Below, piece by piece: positions 35,891 to 45,195 of a stretch of 64,000 nucleotides of DNA. Under the pieces are notes generated by a model. That model saw nothing but the letters and a program-made list of their open reading frames with translations. It was not told the origin of the DNA and ran no database searches. Source of the stretch: Bacteroides fragilis NCTC 9343 (GTDB lineage Bacteria; Bacteroidota; Bacteroidia; Bacteroidales; Bacteroidaceae); contig NC_003228.3 of the NCBI RefSeq assembly GCF_000025985.1, positions 868,001 to 932,000 on the forward strand. The letters run 5' to 3'. The position numbers and the translations under genes are program-made. How positions within the stretch are numbered: position 1 is the stretch's first letter; each line of letters begins with the position of its first letter.

Positions 35891-37006
35891 ATGAAGAAGA
35901 TTGCAATGATCGTCAAAACAAATAGTTTGGAATTTGATGATCGAATACGAAAAGTGTCATTGGCACTTTCTAAAGATGCGGATGTGAAAATATTTGCATT
36001 GTTGAATGATAATACAGAAAAAGATGATATTACAAGTTATCGCATCCATTACCATTCATTTAGCTTGAGGTCTAGAGCTCTATTTCCATCAAAAAAACTC
36101 CTATTGCTTAAAACACTAGAATTTTACTTGAAAGTGATAATGCATGTAAGAAAGTATGATGTATTATGGGCGAATGATGAAAATACTTTTTTATTTCCTT
36201 TGTTCGCAAAAAAGAACAAGACTGTATGGGATTTGCATGAAATACCTGAATTGTTTTTGAATAATAAATGCAAGTGGATTTTCCATTATATAGAGCGAAA
36301 ATCATTAAAAATCTTACATGCTAATCCTTTTCGTTTGGATTATCTTTATGAACAAGGTGTTATATCTGATAAGTCGAAACATAGTTATATCAGAAATTAT
36401 CCAGACCATATCTTTTTGGAGAAGTGTATAGAATCACCTGTTTATGAAAGATTTATTAAATGGCTTAAAGGAGAAAAATATGTTTATATACAGGGAGTGG
36501 AACAGAAAGATAGGTATCCTTTTAATTCTATAGCTTGTGTATTAGATGCTACGAATTACAAAGTTGTAATTATTGGCGGTCTTGATTCCGATGAAAAAGT
36601 TGAATTGGAAAAGAAGTATGGTGATAAGTTTAAAGAACGGGTGTTTCTTGCAGGATGGACAAATCAGTTATCGTTATCTTTATATTTAAAAGATGCTATA
36701 TTCACTGTGATATTATATACAAAAGATACTCCGAACAATAGGTATTGTGAAGCAAATAGGTTTTATCAAGCATGTTCTTTAGCCATCCCAATAATTTGTG
36801 GTAGTAATGAATCTATGAAATCAATAGTTGACGAATTTAAAATGGGTGTATACCTTGAATCCGACGGACGGGATTTGCATGAATTAATAGGTGCTGTAAA
36901 AATGGTAGATAGTAATTATTCTCTATATAAAGATAATTCTATACAATGCCGAAAAATGTTTATTTGGGATGAAAATATGGTAAAAAAAGAATGGTGGGAT
37001 AAGTGA
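35891..37006 (+). CDS. Glycosyltransferase, GT4-like
   Basis: The 371-residue protein begins MKKIAMIVKTNSLEFDDRIR, typical of GT-B transferases in Bacteroides capsule loci, with VWDLHEIPELFL in domain one and RYCEANRFYQACSLAIPIIC in domain two (the conserved E and N-R-F region). It adds one repeat-unit sugar; specificity unknown. Confidence 0.85.
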   Translation: MKKIAMIVKTNSLEFDDRIRKVSLALSKDADVKIFALLNDNTEKDDITSYRIHYHSFSLRSRALFPSKKLLLLKTLEFYLKVIMHVRKYDVLWANDENTFLFPLFAKKNKTVWDLHEIPELFLNNKCKWIFHYIERKSLKILHANPFRLDYLYEQGVISDKSKHSYIRNYPDHIFLEKCIESPVYERFIKWLKGEKYVYIQGVEQKDRYPFNSIACVLDATNYKVVIIGGLDSDEKVELEKKYGDKFKERVFLAGWTNQLSLSLYLKDAIFTVILYTKDTPNNRYCEANRFYQACSLAIPIICGSNESMKSIVDEFKMGVYLESDGRDLHELIGAVKMVDSNYSLYKDNSIQCRKMFIWDENMVKKEWWDK

Positions 37007-37015
37007 ATTATTTTT

Positions 37016-38035
37016 ATGATGGATACATTGATTACGTTAGATTATGAGCTGTTTTTAAACGATAAAGTTGGTACCATTGATAAATGCCTAATCGAACCGA
37101 TGGAACAACTTAATAAAGTATGCTTAATACATGATATAAAAGTGACTATTTTTGTTGATGCAGCTTATATCTATAGGTTGAAACAACTCTCTGAAAAAAG
37201 TAAAGATGCAAGAAATGAATATAATAAAGTTATAAATCATGTGAAATCCTTATCTCAATTTGGACATGATATTGAATTACATATTCATCCTCAGTGGTTT
37301 TATTCTAATTTTGATAATAAAATCTGGAATTTAGATTGGGAGCATTACAAACTTTCTGATATGTCTTTTGATGAAGTTATCCCGAGATTTAATGAGTGTG
37401 TGCATCTTTTGGAAGAGATAGTTGATTCTAAAGTTATTGGATTTAGAGCTGGAGGATATTCAATACAAAATTTTAATTTGTTTGCTGATTTGTTGAATTC
37501 AAATGGTATCAAGATTGATTCTTCTGTATTACCACGAGCTAGGACGGCACGAGATAATAAAACTCATAATTATGATTACCGTTTTGTTCCGCATAAGGCT
37601 TTGTATCGATTTTTGACAAATGTTGTTAATGAAGACAAAAACGGTTATAACTGGGAGTTACCTATAAGTACTTTTCGACAAAATTTGATAGGCTATCTTC
37701 TTGATAAGAGAAAAAACATGAGAGCTTATCAATCTGTTAACTGGGGGGATGGGGGTGATGACCCTCTGCCATTTTATAAAAGAATTACAAGCGGAGTGAA
37801 AAAATTATCGCTATTCCATACTATTTCCGCCAGTATTGATTATCAAAGTTTTTTCCATATAAATAAAGTTTATCAGCATCATAAGCATTTGAAAAGTGAT
37901 TTCTTTACAATTATAGGCCATCCAAAAAATTTCTCTCCAGACTCTCTGAGTTATTTAAACCAATTTCTATATCGTTTGGAAAAGGATAATATTCGAATAA
38001 TCACTTTGAAAGATTTATTGAAAAATATAGAATGA
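37016..38035 (+). CDS. Polysaccharide deacetylase-like protein
   Basis: The 339-residue protein has NodB-fold marks: TLDYELF with the first Asp, DIELHIHPQWF with the HxH metal ligands, and GFRAGGYSIQ with the conserved Arg. It may remove an acetyl group from a HexNAc in the capsule precursor or polymer. No signal peptide is visible, so it would act in the cytoplasm on nucleotide- or lipid-linked sugar. It overlaps the next gene by 4 bp. Confidence 0.82.
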   Translation: MMDTLITLDYELFLNDKVGTIDKCLIEPMEQLNKVCLIHDIKVTIFVDAAYIYRLKQLSEKSKDARNEYNKVINHVKSLSQFGHDIELHIHPQWFYSNFDNKIWNLDWEHYKLSDMSFDEVIPRFNECVHLLEEIVDSKVIGFRAGGYSIQNFNLFADLLNSNGIKIDSSVLPRARTARDNKTHNYDYRFVPHKALYRFLTNVVNEDKNGYNWELPISTFRQNLIGYLLDKRKNMRAYQSVNWGDGGDDPLPFYKRITSGVKKLSLFHTISASIDYQSFFHINKVYQHHKHLKSDFFTIIGHPKNFSPDSLSYLNQFLYRLEKDNIRIITLKDLLKNIE

Positions 38036-39129
38036 AAAAAATAATAGTAATTTCTCCTTCTATAACAGCAACACATATTATAAAAAGAGTCACAGCTCTT
38101 CATCAAGCGGGTTTTATAGTTGAAGTGTTTGCTTTTAATAGAGGAGATGGTGTTGGAGGAAACTATCCTCCAGGAGTTAACGTTACGGACTTAGGACTAG
38201 TTCCCAACGGAAAAGGATATGTAGGAAAATTCTTCAGAGCAACTTCTAAACTAAAAAAAATATTCAATTTATATCGGAATGAAAACTGTATGTATTTTGC
38301 GTGTTCTTTTGATTTAGCTCTGATAACTTTACTGTTTTCAAATAAAAAATACATTTATCAAATTTCAGATTTAGTTTATGGCTATTTTCCTACCACTTTA
38401 ATTAGATCTTTTTTTAAGACCATCGATAAATTAATTATTAAGAAATCAATTACTACAGTAGTTACATCTGAAGGTTTTATAAAGTATTTGGGAAGTAAAA
38501 ATATTGCAAATAAATTTATCTATCAACCTAATAATTTACCCAAAGAAGTTTTAGGAAAAAATATAGAAATATCAGAATGTCCGACTAATGATCATTTTAT
38601 TTTTTCTTTTATTGGATTTGTAAGAGCTGATTCTGTTCTCCTGTTTGCGAAAACTGTCGGTGAGTATTTCCCAAATTATAGCTTTCATTTCTATGGTAAA
38701 GCTATGAATATGACAGTAATTGATAATTTAATAAAAGAGTATCCTAATATCCATTATTTTGGCCCTTATAAATATCCGGATGATTTACAAAATATTTATG
38801 AGAAAGTTGATCTGGTCGTATCTTGTTATGATGTAAAATCTTTGAATGTCAGATTAGCTGAACCTAATAAATTATTTGAATCAATCTATTATGGGAAACC
38901 AATAATAGTCTCTTCTCATACATTTTTAGCTGAAAAAGTAAATTCAATGGGTGTAGGTTTCGGAGTAGATGCCAGTGATATGCAAACCATAAAAGAATTT
39001 ATATCCGGACTAACTTCCACAGAAATAAAAAATAGAATTAATAAAATAAAGTCAATCCCCAAAGCAACAATGATTGACGATGGAGCAATTCAGCTGTTAA
39101 AAAAAATAGAAACGAACTTTAAGAATTGA
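38032..39129 (+). CDS. Glycosyltransferase, GT4-like
   Basis: The 365-residue protein has a GT-B layout, with ISPSITATHIIKRVTALHQA at the start and AEPNKLFESIYYGKPIIV near residue 275, the usual donor-binding E-x7-E-like region. It adds one repeat-unit sugar. AT-rich like its neighbours. It overlaps the deacetylase gene by 4 bp. Confidence 0.85.
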   Translation: MKKIIVISPSITATHIIKRVTALHQAGFIVEVFAFNRGDGVGGNYPPGVNVTDLGLVPNGKGYVGKFFRATSKLKKIFNLYRNENCMYFACSFDLALITLLFSNKKYIYQISDLVYGYFPTTLIRSFFKTIDKLIIKKSITTVVTSEGFIKYLGSKNIANKFIYQPNNLPKEVLGKNIEISECPTNDHFIFSFIGFVRADSVLLFAKTVGEYFPNYSFHFYGKAMNMTVIDNLIKEYPNIHYFGPYKYPDDLQNIYEKVDLVVSCYDVKSLNVRLAEPNKLFESIYYGKPIIVSSHTFLAEKVNSMGVGFGVDASDMQTIKEFISGLTSTEIKNRINKIKSIPKATMIDDGAIQLLKKIETNFKN

Positions 39130-39146
39130 ATTGATAAATATAAACG

Positions 39147-40355
39147 ATGATGAAAGCATGTTTTATGGGGTTAGGCTATATTGGCCTTCCTACTGCAATT
39201 ATTGCAGCAAAGCACGGAGTACAAGTAACAGGAGTAGATATTAATCCTAAAGTGGTAGAAATGACCAATCAGGGTAAATTGCATATCATAGAACCTGGTA
39301 TGCAGGATCTACTTGAAGAGGTCGTAAGCAAAGGTCAATTGATAGCTTCTACTACTCCCAAGGAGAGCAATGCCTATTTTATAGTAGTTCCTACTCCTTT
39401 TAAGGGGAATCATGAACCGGATATTTCATACGTGGAAGCAGCTACACGTGCTGTTGTTCCTTTTTTGAAAGAGGGAGATTTGTATGTGATTGAATCGACT
39501 TCTCCCGTCGGCACTACAGATAAAATGAAAGATTTGATATTCTCTCTTCGTCCAGAGTTGAAAGAGAAAATTTATATTGCTTATTGTCCAGAACGTGTAT
39601 TACCGGGTAATGTTATTCATGAACTGGTACATAACGATCGTGTGATTGGAGGAATGAATAAGGAATCGACAGATAAAGCTATTGAGTTTTATAGCCAGTT
39701 TGTAAAAGGTACTTTACATCGTACAAATTGTAAAACGGCAGAAATGTGCAAACTAACTGAAAATTCATCCCGTGATGTGCAAATAGCTTTTGCCAATGAG
39801 CTTTCAGTGATTTGTGATAAAGCTGGCATCAATGTTTGGGAATTGATTAGTTTAGCAAATAAACATCCTCGTGTAAATATACTTCAACCTGGTTGTGGCG
39901 TTGGGGGGCATTGTATCGCCGTAGATCCCTATTTCATAACAGCAGATTTTCCTATTGAATCTCAAATAATAGCCAAAGCTAGAGAAATAAATAATTATAA
40001 AGCTTTTTGGTGTGCTGAGAAGGTAGAAAATGCGATGTTGAAATTTGAATTGGAACACCACCATAAGCCAACGATAGCTATGATGGGGCTAGCTTTCAAA
40101 CCGGATATTGACGACCTTCGAGAAGCCCCTGCCAAGTATATTACAACAAAGGTCATGCAAAGTTGTAATAATGCGGATATTTTAATTGTAGAACCGAACG
40201 TCAGCGAACATAAGGTTTTTAAACTGACTGATTATAAAGAAGCTTATGCAAAGGCTGATATTGTGGTTTTTTTAGTAGCACACTCTGTTTTCAAGGCATT
40301 ACCATATGTTAGCGACAAAGTAATTCTTGATTTTTGTGGCATTTATAAAAAATAA
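39147..40355 (+). CDS. wecC: UDP-N-acetyl-D-mannosamine dehydrogenase
   Basis: The 402-residue enzyme has the NAD motif GLGYIGLPTA (residues 8-17), IVVPTPFKGNHEPD, and the catalytic cysteine in GVGGHCIAVDPYF. It oxidises UDP-ManNAc to UDP-ManNAcA. The next gene is the 2-epimerase that makes UDP-ManNAc, so the pair supplies ManNAcA for the capsule. Base composition rises again here relative to the AT-rich glycosyltransferase block. Confidence 0.92.
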   Translation: MMKACFMGLGYIGLPTAIIAAKHGVQVTGVDINPKVVEMTNQGKLHIIEPGMQDLLEEVVSKGQLIASTTPKESNAYFIVVPTPFKGNHEPDISYVEAATRAVVPFLKEGDLYVIESTSPVGTTDKMKDLIFSLRPELKEKIYIAYCPERVLPGNVIHELVHNDRVIGGMNKESTDKAIEFYSQFVKGTLHRTNCKTAEMCKLTENSSRDVQIAFANELSVICDKAGINVWELISLANKHPRVNILQPGCGVGGHCIAVDPYFITADFPIESQIIAKAREINNYKAFWCAEKVENAMLKFELEHHHKPTIAMMGLAFKPDIDDLREAPAKYITTKVMQSCNNADILIVEPNVSEHKVFKLTDYKEAYAKADIVVFLVAHSVFKALPYVSDKVILDFCGIYKK

Positions 40356-40365
40356 TAATGTTATT

Positions 40366-41526
40366 ATGAAAAAAGTAATGTTGGTTTTCGGGACTCGTCC
40401 CGAAGCCATTAAAATGGCTCCTTTAGTAAAAGAGTTCCAAATGCATCCTGATCAGTTTCAAACACTCGTTTGTGTGACAGGACAACACCGCGAAATGCTT
40501 GATCAAGTTCTTTCTATTTTTGCCATTGAGCCGGATTTTGACTTGAATATAATGAAACAAGGTCAAGATTTGTATGATGTGACAGCACGTGTCCTTTTAG
40601 GATTAAGAGATGTCTTTAAAGAGGTACATCCAGATATTGTATTAGTACATGGAGATACGTCAACTTCAACCACTGCCGCATTGGCAGCTTTCTATCAGCA
40701 GATACCTGTCGGTCATGTCGAGGCAGGTTTGCGAACTTATGATGTTTATAGTCCCTGGCCTGAAGAAATGAATAGGCAAATTACAGGACGTATCGCGACA
40801 TACCATTTTGCACCCACATCGTTGAGTCGACAAAATTTATTAGGTGAAGGGGTGAAAGAGGATCGTATATTGATTACAGGTAATACAGTAATAGACGCTC
40901 TCTATTGGGTTGTAAATAAAATAAAAGGAAATCGGGAATTGGATGCTGAATTAGAGCATGTTTTAAAAATATCCGGATATGATATTCATCGGTTGGATAA
41001 TGGCAAGAAGCTCGTATTGATAACAGGACACCGTCGTGAGAATTTTGGGGATGGGTTTATTTCGATGTGCAAAGCTATAAAAGCTTTAACCGAAAAATAT
41101 CCTGAAGTAGATTTTGTGTATCCAATGCACTTGAATCCTAATGTAAGAAAACCTATTCATGAAGTTTTTGGAGATGATTTATCAACTTTAGATAATATGT
41201 TTTTTATTGAACCTTTGGAATACTTGTCATTTGTGTATTTAATGGAAAAGGCGACTATCGTTTTAACGGATAGTGGTGGTATTCAAGAGGAAGCTCCAGG
41301 TTTAGGGAAACCAGTATTGGTAATGCGTGATACGACAGAACGTCCTGAAGCGCTTGAAGCAGGGACGGTGAAATTAGTAGGCACAGATTATGACAAAATC
41401 ATATCTGAAGTTTCCATGCTTTTGGATGATACTGAATATTATGAGGCAATGAGTAAGGCTGTGAATCCTTATGGTGATGGACTAGCTTGTGAAAGAATCA
41501 TTGAAAAGTTGATTAAAATTGAATAA
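40366..41526 (+). CDS. wecB: UDP-N-acetylglucosamine 2-epimerase (non-hydrolysing)
   Basis: The 386-residue enzyme has FGTRPEAIKMAPLVK at the start, VEAGLRTYD, GHRRENFGDGF and DSGGIQEEAP, all typical of WecB/MnaA. It interconverts UDP-GlcNAc and UDP-ManNAc. The ATG at 40366 is chosen; an upstream in-frame start would overlap wecC and add a non-family N-terminus. It works with wecC. Confidence 0.93.
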   Translation: MKKVMLVFGTRPEAIKMAPLVKEFQMHPDQFQTLVCVTGQHREMLDQVLSIFAIEPDFDLNIMKQGQDLYDVTARVLLGLRDVFKEVHPDIVLVHGDTSTSTTAALAAFYQQIPVGHVEAGLRTYDVYSPWPEEMNRQITGRIATYHFAPTSLSRQNLLGEGVKEDRILITGNTVIDALYWVVNKIKGNRELDAELEHVLKISGYDIHRLDNGKKLVLITGHRRENFGDGFISMCKAIKALTEKYPEVDFVYPMHLNPNVRKPIHEVFGDDLSTLDNMFFIEPLEYLSFVYLMEKATIVLTDSGGIQEEAPGLGKPVLVMRDTTERPEALEAGTVKLVGTDYDKIISEVSMLLDDTEYYEAMSKAVNPYGDGLACERIIEKLIKIE

Positions 41527-41545
41527 TAAGCCATTGAGTGTATGA

Positions 41546-42095
41546 ATAAATTGTTGCTCGGCCCATGTCCGTGCAAAATTTAAATATACTTCCGAGCAAG
41601 GCGGTGATAAAAATGTTGTTTTTTTGATGCTTTTGGGGAACTGTACCGGTTGGTTGCCGAAAAAAGGTAAGTTTAGTGCCGAACAGATTAAGGCTTACCG
41701 CCAAAATCTTAAGACCAAAGAGATTATTATAAAAATACGAAGTAAGTTGGATACAATGCTCTTAGATGTGTATTCGCCAAGAGGTGATCTGATAGATAAA
41801 GCACTGAACTACCTTCATTCATTTTGATTCCGACTCTTTGCTTATACCAAAGACGGTTTGTACACGATCGACAGTTTTATTGCAGTACGTTTCATACGCC
41901 CGTTGTTGGGTGAGCAAAGAACTCGTTATTCTTTGGCAGTAGCAAGCAAGATGACCCGAGTATCGGTCGCTTATTAATACCATCGTATTCATTTGTAAGA
42001 TGCAGGGGGGCTGCATTGCAATACTTTAAGATGTTTTTCTGGGAAATAGTAAATTTATGAGAATCTTTTTTCAATAGCTATTGGACTAAGTAATA
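41546..42095 (+). pseudogene. Decayed IS66-family transposase (TnpC C-terminal part)
   Basis: One frame reads CCSAHVRAKFKY, then DKNVVFLMLLGNC, KFSAEQIKAYRQNLKTKEII and LIDKALNYLHSF, followed by a TGA at 41825 where IS66 proteins have Trp, then RLFAYTKDGLYTIDSFIA and RFIRPLLGE. Further stops and a frameshift near 41990 follow. These are hallmarks of the C-terminal third of IS66 TnpC. The 5' two-thirds, tnpA and tnpB are missing. The last codons continue beyond the inserted element at 43182-43192. Confidence 0.85.
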
Positions 42096-43181
42096 ATGCG
42101 AATCAGCAGTTGAACTCTGATTCTTGTTTTAAAAAATTAAATAAATAAATGCGATGGCAATTTTTCCCATCGTATGTACCAAAAGTCCGGATGTTGATCT
42201 GACTTTCATCGCTCTTTGAATATTTGTTTTCTCATTCAGCCAGTTGAAAAATAATTCTATGGGTTGTCTGACCTTTGATACAGCGGTCGAGAATAGGTCT
42301 CTACCGGCTTTTTCTCTTTGAGTAATAACCGGTTGCTCCCCCTTTATAGCTTTGACGGGAGTGAGCATAGAAAGTCCTTGTTCTTGCTGTTTGTTTCCCC
42401 AAAAAGAAAAGTCTGAGTATATTTTATCAGCAAAGATGTCCCTGTTTATAATGCAATCAGCGGCTTCTCTTTTAAGGACTGTCAGGTCATTCTCCTCTGC
42501 GGATGATAAGATAATCATTTCAGGGAATGGAATGGTTCCCTCCCTACGGAAGGCTAAAGCATGGAGTTTGATACCGAAGTAATACATGTTCTTTGTAGAG
42601 CAGTAACCTTTGGTCGCAATTTCAGTAGCGACTTTCCCGGTTTTGTTCTTTCCTGCACAAGTAATAATAGGCATAGAGTCAATAAGTGATGTCATAGAAT
42701 CGCAGTCTGCTGGTTTAAAGAATGTAATGAGATGCTTTACAAGTTCACTAATGGCCTCATTCATCAGGTTTAACCGATAGTTGAATGTCTGATAAGAAGG
42801 GAGGTTTGGGAACCATGAAAGCAAATACTCTTTAGTGAATGTATGTATCTCTTTGATGTTGAAGTATCGCTGATAGGCTCTACAAAATAGATATACGGTA
42901 AGCAGTTCCTCATCGGTAAAGATAGGATTTGCATTATTACTGAATCTCTGGCAGTAGAACTTCAGTGAAGACTGGTAAATATCGCAGATATACATATATA
43001 TTTTTATAAGTTTTAGTTCTTTCTCCTTGGGAATCATAATTAGAATAATGAGTGGTTTTATTCTTCTAATATACTGATTTTCAAGGAAATTAAGAAATAA
43101 ACAAACGAGATAATTAACTGAATAATAACTTTTTAACTAACTGAATCAAGCAGTGATTTCAACTGCTGATTCGCATTAATA
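42091..43181. mobile_element. IS982-like insertion sequence inserted in the IS66 remnant
   Basis: The element is 42096-43176 with 19-bp perfect terminal inverted repeats, ATGCGAATCAGCAGTTGAA and its complement. It is flanked by the 5-bp direct repeat TAATA (42091-42095 and 43177-43181). Removing the element and one repeat restores the IS66 reading frame end as GLSNNKF-stop, which confirms the target duplication. It carries one transposase gene on the minus strand. Confidence 0.88.
42129..43037 (-). CDS. Transposase, DDE type (IS982-like)
   Basis: The 302-residue protein has the DDE pattern: Asp in SLIDSMPIITC, Asp in ADKIYSDFSFWGN and Glu in RQPIELFFNWLNEKTNI. Length and layout suit IS982-type transposases, though the family name is from pattern memory and not from a search. 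The gene is intact and fills most of the 1.08-kb element, so the element may still be active. Confidence 0.85.
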   Translation of the reverse strand: MIPKEKELKLIKIYMYICDIYQSSLKFYCQRFSNNANPIFTDEELLTVYLFCRAYQRYFNIKEIHTFTKEYLLSWFPNLPSYQTFNYRLNLMNEAISELVKHLITFFKPADCDSMTSLIDSMPIITCAGKNKTGKVATEIATKGYCSTKNMYYFGIKLHALAFRREGTIPFPEMIILSSAEENDLTVLKREAADCIINRDIFADKIYSDFSFWGNKQQEQGLSMLTPVKAIKGEQPVITQREKAGRDLFSTAVSKVRQPIELFFNWLNEKTNIQRAMKVRSTSGLLVHTMGKIAIAFIYLIF

Positions 43182-43319
43182 ATAAATTTTAAAAATCAAC
43201 TCCCTTTTTGAATTTATTTAAGAGATAACCGTCTTTCGGAGGCTTTCTTTATGTGATATATCAAAATAGGACGCTAACCTTCAAAAAAGACGGAATTGTA
43301 GAATTAAAATATAAAATAG
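43182..43319 (+). mobile_element. End of the IS66 remnant and intergenic DNA
   Basis: The first 11 bp complete the IS66 transposase frame with a TAA at 43190-43192. CCGTCTTT (43229-43236) and AAAGACGG (43286-43293) are inverted to each other; the second may belong to the old IS66 terminus. Nothing else is recognised before the heparinase-like gene. Confidence 0.5.
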
Positions 43320-45194
43320 ATGAACATATTTTCTTTATATTTTCAAATTCTCTGTGACATGGGCGCAAAATATTTCTTATTTCGCATCTCCTATGAAATT
43401 CAACGTAAATCGGGTTTATTACGGTTTAGATATCCGGTGAATTATGCATCGCAGAATTTTTTTTCATTAGAAGAATGGAAAGAGAAAGCGATGCCGTTCT
43501 TTTTTGATTCATCAAAAGAGGTTTCATTGAGTAATGTGCATACATATGATTTAGCTTCTGATTTCCAACGTGTTATAAAAGGGGAATGCTACTTTTTTTC
43601 ATCTAAATGGTATAATTTGGGTGCTGATTATGATTGGGTGACTAATCCCGATACAAATTATAAGTATGACGTATCCAAGCATTGGACTGAGGTGGAGGAT
43701 ATTGTACAAGAAGCCGGAGATATCAAATATGTATGGGAAAAGTCAAGATTTTCATATCTCTATACAGTGATACGATATGATCACTCAACCGGAGAAGATC
43801 ATAGTCAGTTCGTTTTTAATCAGATACAGGACTGGATTGATAAAAATCCTCTGAATTGCGGACCGAATTATAAGTGTAGTCAGGAGATTTCGTTAAGGGT
43901 TCTCAATTGGATTTTTGCTCTATATTATTACAAATCATCCCCTTTTTTAACAGAAAGTTGTTTTCAGAAGATTATAAACTCTATATACTGGCAGATAAAG
44001 CACGTCTATGGTAATATTAGTTTCTCAAGAATAGCAGTTCGTAATAATCATGCTATAACGGAGACATTAACATTGTATGTTGTTGGTTTACTTTTTCCCT
44101 GGTTTCCGGATGCGAAGTTATGGAAAGCGAAGGGAAAAAAGTGGTTCGAAAAAGAGATCGAGTATCAGATAGCAGAAGATGGAACTTACCTTCAGTTTAG
44201 TATGAATTATCATAGGGTGGTGATTCAGTTACTGACATGGGGCATTGCTCTTGCTGAAAGAAATGGAGAATGTTTTAACAAACATGTCTATCAGCGCGCT
44301 TATCAATCGGTCAATTTTCTATATCAGTGTCAGGAATTATCGAATGGATATTTACCCAATTACGGTTCGAATGATGGAGCTCTATTCTTTAAATTGAATG
44401 ATTCAGATTATAGAGATTACCGTCCTCAGCTCGATGCGCTTCATTATTTGCTGACCGGTGAAAATCTTTATGATGATGTATATGAGGATAGAGGTTGGTA
44501 TGCAAATAACTGGGATTGTATACATGTTGAGTTTACTCCTCTCAGACAAAAGATGGGATGTGTTTCTTTTGATATAGGAGGGTATTATTTGATACGTGAA
44601 CAGGATACATTGACTTTTATTCGTTGCGGTAAATATAAGGATCGTCCGGCACACGCAGATAATTTGCATATGGATGTCTGGCATAAAGGAGAAAACATAT
44701 TGATGGACGGAGGTAGTTATAAGTATAATACGGATGCTTCGGATATCAATTACTTTATGGGGACACAATCTCACAATACAATCATGTTGGATAATAATAA
44801 CCAGATGCTGAAAGGAGCAAGGTTTATATGGTTTTATTGGTCGCAAGCTTTAAAGGCCTCTATACAGGAGTTGGATGAATCTTATTGTTTTTTAGGAGTA
44901 GTAAGTTGTTTCAGACAGTTAGGGCAAGATATAACTCATTCAAGAAAGATAATAAAGAAGAAAAATGATCCGAAATGGGTCGTTGAGGATATTGTTTTAA
45001 ATAAACCTCAAGGGAGCAAAATACATCAACTGTGGCATACACAGTCTTCGAGAATAGACTTTAAATCAGTAGGTCATCATAACATTTCGTCTAAGGGCAT
45101 GTACTCTGAATATTATGGACAGAAAAAAGAAAATAAGGAAATCGAATTTATAAGTAATTCAGAATCTATAACAACAATTATTCAAGTGATTTAA
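43320..45194 (+). CDS. Heparinase II/III family protein
   Basis: The 624-residue protein has an N-terminal alpha-toroid with VRNNHAITETLTLYVVG and LQFSMNYHRVVIQLL, and a C-terminal beta-sandwich with RPAHADNLHMDVWHKGENIL, features of polysaccharide lyase family heparinase II/III proteins. No signal peptide is apparent. In capsule loci such proteins may trim or modify uronic-acid-containing chains; the locus makes ManNAcA, a possible substrate class. A GT follows 1 bp later, so the gene is in the operon. Confidence 0.82.
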   Translation: MNIFSLYFQILCDMGAKYFLFRISYEIQRKSGLLRFRYPVNYASQNFFSLEEWKEKAMPFFFDSSKEVSLSNVHTYDLASDFQRVIKGECYFFSSKWYNLGADYDWVTNPDTNYKYDVSKHWTEVEDIVQEAGDIKYVWEKSRFSYLYTVIRYDHSTGEDHSQFVFNQIQDWIDKNPLNCGPNYKCSQEISLRVLNWIFALYYYKSSPFLTESCFQKIINSIYWQIKHVYGNISFSRIAVRNNHAITETLTLYVVGLLFPWFPDAKLWKAKGKKWFEKEIEYQIAEDGTYLQFSMNYHRVVIQLLTWGIALAERNGECFNKHVYQRAYQSVNFLYQCQELSNGYLPNYGSNDGALFFKLNDSDYRDYRPQLDALHYLLTGENLYDDVYEDRGWYANNWDCIHVEFTPLRQKMGCVSFDIGGYYLIREQDTLTFIRCGKYKDRPAHADNLHMDVWHKGENILMDGGSYKYNTDASDINYFMGTQSHNTIMLDNNNQMLKGARFIWFYWSQALKASIQELDESYCFLGVVSCFRQLGQDITHSRKIIKKKNDPKWVVEDIVLNKPQGSKIHQLWHTQSSRIDFKSVGHHNISSKGMYSEYYGQKKENKEIEFISNSESITTIIQVI

Positions 45195-45195
45195 A

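Noticed and set aside
41624..41827. Separate 67-residue gene
   Set aside because: It is one fragment of the decayed IS66 transposase frame, ended by a Trp-to-stop change.
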